A stretch of DNA of 60,000 nt from Strigamia acuminata (Eukaryota; Arthropoda; Chilopoda; Geophilomorpha; Linotaeniidae), in assembly GCA_949358305.1 (NCBI GenBank), contig OX442320.1:4110259-4170258 (forward strand), given 5' to 3'. This document shows positions 57,101 to 60,000 of this stretch, one piece after another. The stretch's first letter is position 1, and each line of letters starts with the position of its first letter. Position numbers and translations under genes: made by a program. The notes under the pieces were generated by a model. The model was given only the letters and a program-made list of their open reading frames with translations, ran no database searches and was not told the DNA's origin.

Positions 57101-57820
57101 ATTGTTAAAAAAAAGTTGCTACAAGTAACAATTGCAACTCCCTCACTTGTTTAATGTGTTTAGTTTAACCTAAACTGAGCACACTTTATTGTATTATGAC
57201 CTTGTGTAGTTGAAGCGGGTGTGGCGCCGCCATGTTGGTTTGAGTTGAGAGAGCACTTATAATCGGCCCAAATCAGCAGAAAATCATGGTTTGGGATGAT
57301 TACTTGATTACTTGATTAGTTGTTTATTTGATGAAATGATTATTCTCAGAATTGGTTGAATCTAGTCTCATGATACATCAAGTAATCGACTAATCAAAGT
57401 AATCAAAGCAATCAACTAATCACTCATTTAATGAAACCCCTTACTAGTTACTATAGGCTGCATCGTGCTCAAGATGTTTTTGTTGATGTTTTTGTTGATG
57501 TTTTCTTCCTGTTTATTCGCAGAAAACATCACACAATGCACGCTGCTCAACTAAGTGTTCCCAACAGAAAAAGAAATATTATTGGTGTTATACTGATAAG
57601 AAGGTATGTATATTAATTTACACTTTAGGCTTATTTTAAAAATAAATTTTAATTTTAGAAGTATGGATTGACTTGGGATTATTGCACTTCTACCGGCACC
57701 ACTGGCAAAACATCGCTCGGAAGGGATTGTAAAGCCAATCATGCTTGTGCTAAGCATGGACGGAAATATAATTGGTGTTACACTACTACAGGAAGATGGG
57801 ATTACTGCGTTCCGAAGTAG
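51182..57820 (+). CDS. Secreted modular protein: 2 EFF repeats + 2 eight-Cys WCYT/WDYC domains
   Basis: I do not recognise this gene family. Six exons (51182-51227, 51289-51920, 51999-52079, 52135-52329, 57523-57603, 57659-57820) join in frame to 398 residues. Residues 1-18 form a signal peptide. Two cysteine-free ~85-residue repeats follow (about 20-104 and 124-209), each with SEFF, EAR, QP, SDGxYSI, TTSKxTR and LFAxLF. Then come two domains of 92 and 80 residues (227-318 and 319-398). Each domain has eight cysteines, with YYWCYTDKK at the start, LTWDYC in the middle and WCYTTTGRWDYC at the end. Both EFF exon and first Cys exon end in the same TFVGQ/EFVGQ linker. Reading through the donor after EFVGQ gives a short form ending at 51935 without the Cys domains. 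Intron 4 carries a 5.1 kb nested transposon. A secreted defence or structural role is an inference. Confidence 0.7.
52530..52653 (+). repeat. 5' LTR, gypsy element B
   Basis: 124 bp, TGTGAG to TTACA, identical to the 3' LTR. Confidence 0.97.
52746..56711 (+). CDS. Gag-Pol polyprotein, gypsy element B
   Basis: One frame of 1321 codons from the first in-frame ATG. Domains by residue: a gag-like region (about 1-200), paired zinc knuckles (about 220-252, CNKCKKKGHFASVC), a protease with DSGARCNVIP (about 324) instead of the commoner DTGA, reverse transcriptase (about 458-650, SIDDIIAYA catalytic site near 596), RNase H (SVDASSHAVGAAL near 742), an integrase zinc finger (HMGHLGVQ, CAVCEST, about 948-995) and the integrase core (ATDLF about 1017, SDGGPQF about 1072, NGLAERA about 1106). 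No stops or frameshifts. It is nearly identical to the partial copy at 2-2581. Overall layout is like element A, but sequences are clearly different families. Confidence 0.97.
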   Translation: MADPVANQPKGSSGARPPKPLVIQPDNMAAVWEEWLDSYEWYAVAAQTETQTATVQVGLMMSAIGPEARKIFKTFELTADEKKNLTLVKKKFTDKFAPTVNESFARYEFLTLRQAEGQSIDEFVTEAQTKMAKCGFQALADGMLRDIIVVGVRSETLRQRLLEEAGLTLEKAIQLARSSEAAEKQVKAMKNSGESKVDFVRANKKPGRSTKNSSDGFSKPCGRCGRTHEFGKCPAYDKACNKCKKKGHFASVCRASQAEGKEKWKKPKPKQGIDMVDTEEDESGEDLYSTLLIDRITVSHTDDDDDWFETVKLNNQVSINIKLDSGARCNVIPASVVRKLGVKVTESPTRRLRSYTGHHMKVVGAITLECALSRGKAPVEFQVVEEDVPALFGRKTCAQLKLIQRINALEPEVTDDEIMKNIFTGLGCAKDFVYDIDIDEQAPFKIFPPRTIPHVLQNRVKAELDDMVKKGVIEPVTEPTPAVSPLVVVQRGKKIRLCIDLTDVNQYVKRRHYPLRTFESVKPKLKKAKYFAKFDLRFGYWQSRVTKRTSNYLVVNTPWGRYRFLRLPFGIKSAPEVFQAMMEAALKGIPDTEVSIDDIIAYAETLAELRKLVKQILRRLYKKGFRLNKDKCIFEATEIKFLGHILTQDGVKPDPEKVEAIDRIKSPTNKEELRRFLGMTVYLAEFLPHYSSMTEPIRTLLPKDVAWEWTNAQETAVMRIKAALKTSPVLAYYDVNKDVVLSVDASSHAVGAALFQDGRPICYATQALTPCQQRYPQIEKEAFAIRFGCRKFHDYVYGKRVVVETDHKPLEAIAKKPLDRVPPRLQRIFFELMPYSPIITYKKGTEIPVADTLSRDCQPAPVKEDPEDLQVHIVLPMTNSATDKLKAAVRDDAEFQALSQVVMEGWPETNDSVPAHIRKYWNFRDELSIYGGIVFKNSRPIIPEQLRAHYLKCIHMGHLGVQSAIRRAREAVFWLGMSADIEAYVKSCAVCESTQRANVKEPIMSKPVPQLSWQRVATDLFEIKGRQFIVATDSYSGFYEVSQLRDTTARGVIEKLKRWFACHGSPKIVESDGGPQFTSREFKNFASAWEFSQEISSPHFPRANGLAERAVQSAKTMIKRCEKDGTDIYAALLNWRNTPRSEELGSPAQRLFSRRTRSLLLDTTALLKPELRKDVSKNLEEERRKQKLYADKSAQVAEPLEPGMEVRVRTGHRQWEGATIKAKTKYPRSFEVEMKDGRVLRRNSSVIRKTQADLPANPIPVIRTSPAEATRTDQSQSGSVANTTTRTKTAKDPVAKVVGQPVPGYVTRSGRVVKPKQITDM
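56880..57003 (+). repeat. 3' LTR, gypsy element B
   Basis: 124 bp, identical to the 5' LTR, followed by the tgggc target duplication. Confidence 0.97.
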
Positions 57821-58179
57821 CAGTTTCAAAAAACAATGTTAATGGGTGGCTGTCAATTAACGTTTAAAATGTTTATTGAATAATTCGTTAATAATTTGTT
57901 GGATTTAGAATTGAATTGCTAATAAAGAAACTGTGTGATTGTTGTCATCCAATCAGCGCTTAGAACAACGAATTAATAGGAAATAACACACGGATAAGTG
58001 TCCATGAATTAAAAGATGGCGTTCGTACCACCACTGGGCATGCGCACAGCTAAGTTTTGTCTCAAGACAAAATTGCTGCCCATCTAACTACAGACAATGC
58101 AGGTTATCACAACCGTATCAAACTTTTAAATTTTTTATTGACAAAAACTTACAGGAAAATATGTAAAATATATATTATT
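57821..58179. other. 3' flank of the EFF/WCYT gene
   Basis: A likely 3' UTR with tgctaataaagaaactgtgt at about 57908-57927. The inverse of this stretch appears beside the minus-strand partner at about 44580-44610, so the duplication includes 3' flanks. No further gene seen. Confidence 0.5.
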
Positions 58180-58512
58180 TTTATCCGTAAAACGACGACG
58201 AAGACAGTGACGGCAATTTCCCCATCTTTTGCTCCCTCCTGCGCATGCGCGCTCGATTCACTTGCGCAGGCCTAAAACCCTCGTCCGGACCACAATCCAA
58301 AGTCTCTTCCGAACAAGTGCTCGCTTCCTCGGACCGATGGACTCGCAACTCGAGGTTTCCGAAGACCCCGTGCGAGTATTCGAAACGAGCGTACTCCCAC
58401 AAGTTTCTGGCAGACTCGACGAGGTCGACAACAACGACTCCCTGGCCTTCAACATCCGTCGTCTCGCGCGCTGAAATGCTTCGAGGACCGTCAAAACGCT
58501 CGAGCGGATCGA
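58180..58512 (-). other. GC-rich possible orphan exon
   Basis: A GC-rich island with a candidate acceptor (gcatttttag) on the minus strand, followed by long open frames in two phases (about 110 and 80 residues). Neither shows a family signature. It may be the last exon of an unseen gene or part of a repeat. Confidence 0.25.
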
Positions 58513-59556
58513 CAGTGAGCTAAAAATGCAAAACTATACTTTTAACCTTCAGAAGGACAATCTTCAAAGACGACACTTTGGTGCCCACAATGTACCAATT
58601 TGGGGACAAAATAATTAAATCTGGAAGGCCAGTAGCTTAATCGCTCTTAGGATAGTGTGACAAATTGTCGCACTTGGCACTACTGTTGTTGAGCCAGGAA
58701 AATTAATTTTAAGCCAAAAAAATTAATTTTAAGTGAAAAAGTTTAATTTTTCCTAAAAAATTTAATTTTAAATGTATATTTTAGCCAGAAATGGAACGTA
58801 ATCATAACATAATCACATGTGTTGGACTACTAGCGCCATATGGCGTCAGCTGGGAAAAATTGGAAGCGCTAAGTTGAAGCGCTTTTAAAAGATTGGGAGA
58901 AGCCAACTTAAATTTAAGCTGGGATTTCTAAGGGGCAGAATTTTCAAAGGTGAATAAATAAATAAATAACGTACAGAACACTCCAATTTTTTTTTGAAAC
59001 AAACATTATTGTTGTGTGAACAAAGTCAGAAATTTTCAGATAATTATAGTAAACCAAAAAAAAGTTTTTTTTATTCAAGAAGAGTGTTGTCCCCAAATAG
59101 GTATAGGGTTGCCCTTCTGAGGGTTAACTCACTACAAGGTTGTCCTCACTCCCATTGGCCGAGCCTTATTATTCCTAACTAGAGACTGTGTACTACCGCA
59201 AGGGAAATAGTTTTGTTTATTTGAAAGCAATGATACAAGCTCGCATCAATGTTGTGGTTGTCATGTGAGTGGCGGTAGGTCGCCTCACGGTCAATGGAGG
59301 ACCATGGGCATTTGGACACCATTCAAGATTATATACAAAACACAGAGACACACAGTTTAGGGTTGATTCTTTATTGCAATGGTTGTCTAGGGGTTAGTGT
59401 GTCGTCGTGTTATCGCCTTGGTTGTTGGGTTGCTTTTTAACAACTCAACTCAGTCGATCGCTGAGCACGTGGCCGAGGGCCGCATGGACAGCGAGGTCGG
59501 TTATGCATAGCTAATGCACGTTAATGCACGCTAATGGAAATCACTGTCTCTCTCAC
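58513..59556. other. Intergenic, repeat remnant near 59240-59480
   Basis: No gene seen. The segment at about 59280-59400 matches the older repeat that gypsy element A split (minus-strand end with aataaagaatc). The rest is AT-rich. Confidence 0.45.
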
Positions 59557-60000
59557 CTTTCTTAAATGATGAATTATTAAAGGAATCAGATTCGCATCTA
59601 TAACTGCCTGCACTTGTTGCTGATTTCCCGCAGTAAGAACCGACAAAAACTCCAGAGAGTTCTACCAAGTGCAAATCAATAAAAATATATTTATTCATTG
59701 ATTGAATTCAATTGAAATGTTTACCTTATTGAGTTTACAACTCTGATGCGTGAGTAGGTTTGGAAAATGAGAAAGCAGGTTACAATTTAAAACAACTTGT
59801 GTCTGCTCGAAGTGCCAGTGTCTGATCGAATAAAAAAGTCAGAAAGGTTTCACGAAGTTTAACCAATTTTGCATTTAAAACAGGCTACCAATACCTTTAT
59901 ATTGACTTCTTTGTGACTTAGGAGTGGTACAAGGTGCTCAACGACACCGCAGTCTATAACCATTTGAATGCAGTCATTACTTCCATCGGCCAAATATGAT
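59557..60000 (-). pseudogene. Importin subunit alpha fragment (middle ARM repeats), frameshifted
   Basis: Three minus-strand exon pieces: from the window edge to 59895 ([23 protein letters not shown]), 59821-59725 and 59661-59557 ([22 protein letters not shown]). All match ARM repeats 5-8 of KPNA3/4-type importin-alpha in order. The middle piece starts correctly (TLALRA) but then jumps to the EQTQVVLNC segment in a different frame. About ten residues are missing, and a stop follows in the original frame. No later ARM exons were found below 59557. The gene may continue upstream beyond 60000. It is not collinear with the N-terminal fragment at 43361-44036. Confidence 0.78.

Larger units (their letters stand above)
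52345..57441. mobile_element. Non-autonomous element with ~45 bp inverted termini, host of gypsy B
   Basis: Inverted termini aagggtttcattaaatgagt at both ends extend through gattagttgattactttgat. The paralogous intron 51921-51998 lacks the element and shows the host sequence joined, so the limits are set by comparison. The gypsy element at 52530-57003 is inserted inside it. Without gypsy it would be about 620 bp. There is no transposase. The class is uncertain because the target duplication is short or ambiguous (acta). Confidence 0.75.

Overview
This is animal nuclear DNA. Several housekeeping genes are cut by spliceosomal introns and their products match metazoan orthologues closely. The sequence is AT-rich and carries DNA transposons (pogo-like, hAT-like, a TA-flanked palindromic MITE) and young Ty3/gypsy retrotransposons. 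Introns range from about 55 bp to about 1.5 kb, apart from some inflated by transposons. Cystine-knot peptide genes and LARP7 fit an invertebrate. I cannot name the phylum from the sequence.

Layout. (1) 1-2.9 kb: 3' part of gypsy element B, running off the left edge. (2) 3-12 kb: gene-poor and AT-rich, with minisatellites, a 757 bp palindromic MITE and three inhibitor-cystine-knot (ICK) type secreted peptide genes, one of them broken. (3) 12.3-39 kb: a compact housekeeping block with a small hypothetical gene (-), DPH1 (+), LARP7 (-), CCT6 (+), a DHHC-like fragment (-), a large acidic repeat protein (-) and SETD1 (+). DPH1 and LARP7 are tail to tail, 60 bp apart. LARP7/CCT6 and the acidic protein/SETD1 are head-to-head pairs that probably share promoters. 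(4) 39-44 kb: a hAT-like element, two more ICK genes, and an importin-alpha 5' fragment fused directly to an ICK gene's 3' UTR. (5) 44.7-57.8 kb: an inverted pair of genes for a secreted modular protein that I do not recognise. Each arm is invaded by a full-length gypsy element with identical LTRs and a perfect 5 bp target duplication. (6) 58-60 kb: repeats and a broken importin-alpha middle fragment leaving the right edge.

Functionally, the central block is basic nuclear and cytosolic machinery: diphthamide synthesis, 7SK snRNP, the TRiC chaperonin and H3K4 methylation. The flanks are fast-evolving secreted cysteine-rich peptides embedded in transposons, a setting typical of defence or venom-like gene families.

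The most unusual item is the 51.2-57.8 kb gene. It encodes a signal peptide, two copies of an ~85-residue cysteine-free repeat and two copies of an eight-cysteine WCYT/WDYC domain. A head-to-head partner at 44.7-50.8 kb keeps the signal exon and one cysteine domain but appears to have lost the central exon. All exon boundaries were inferred by eye from GT/AG sites, reading frame and homology.
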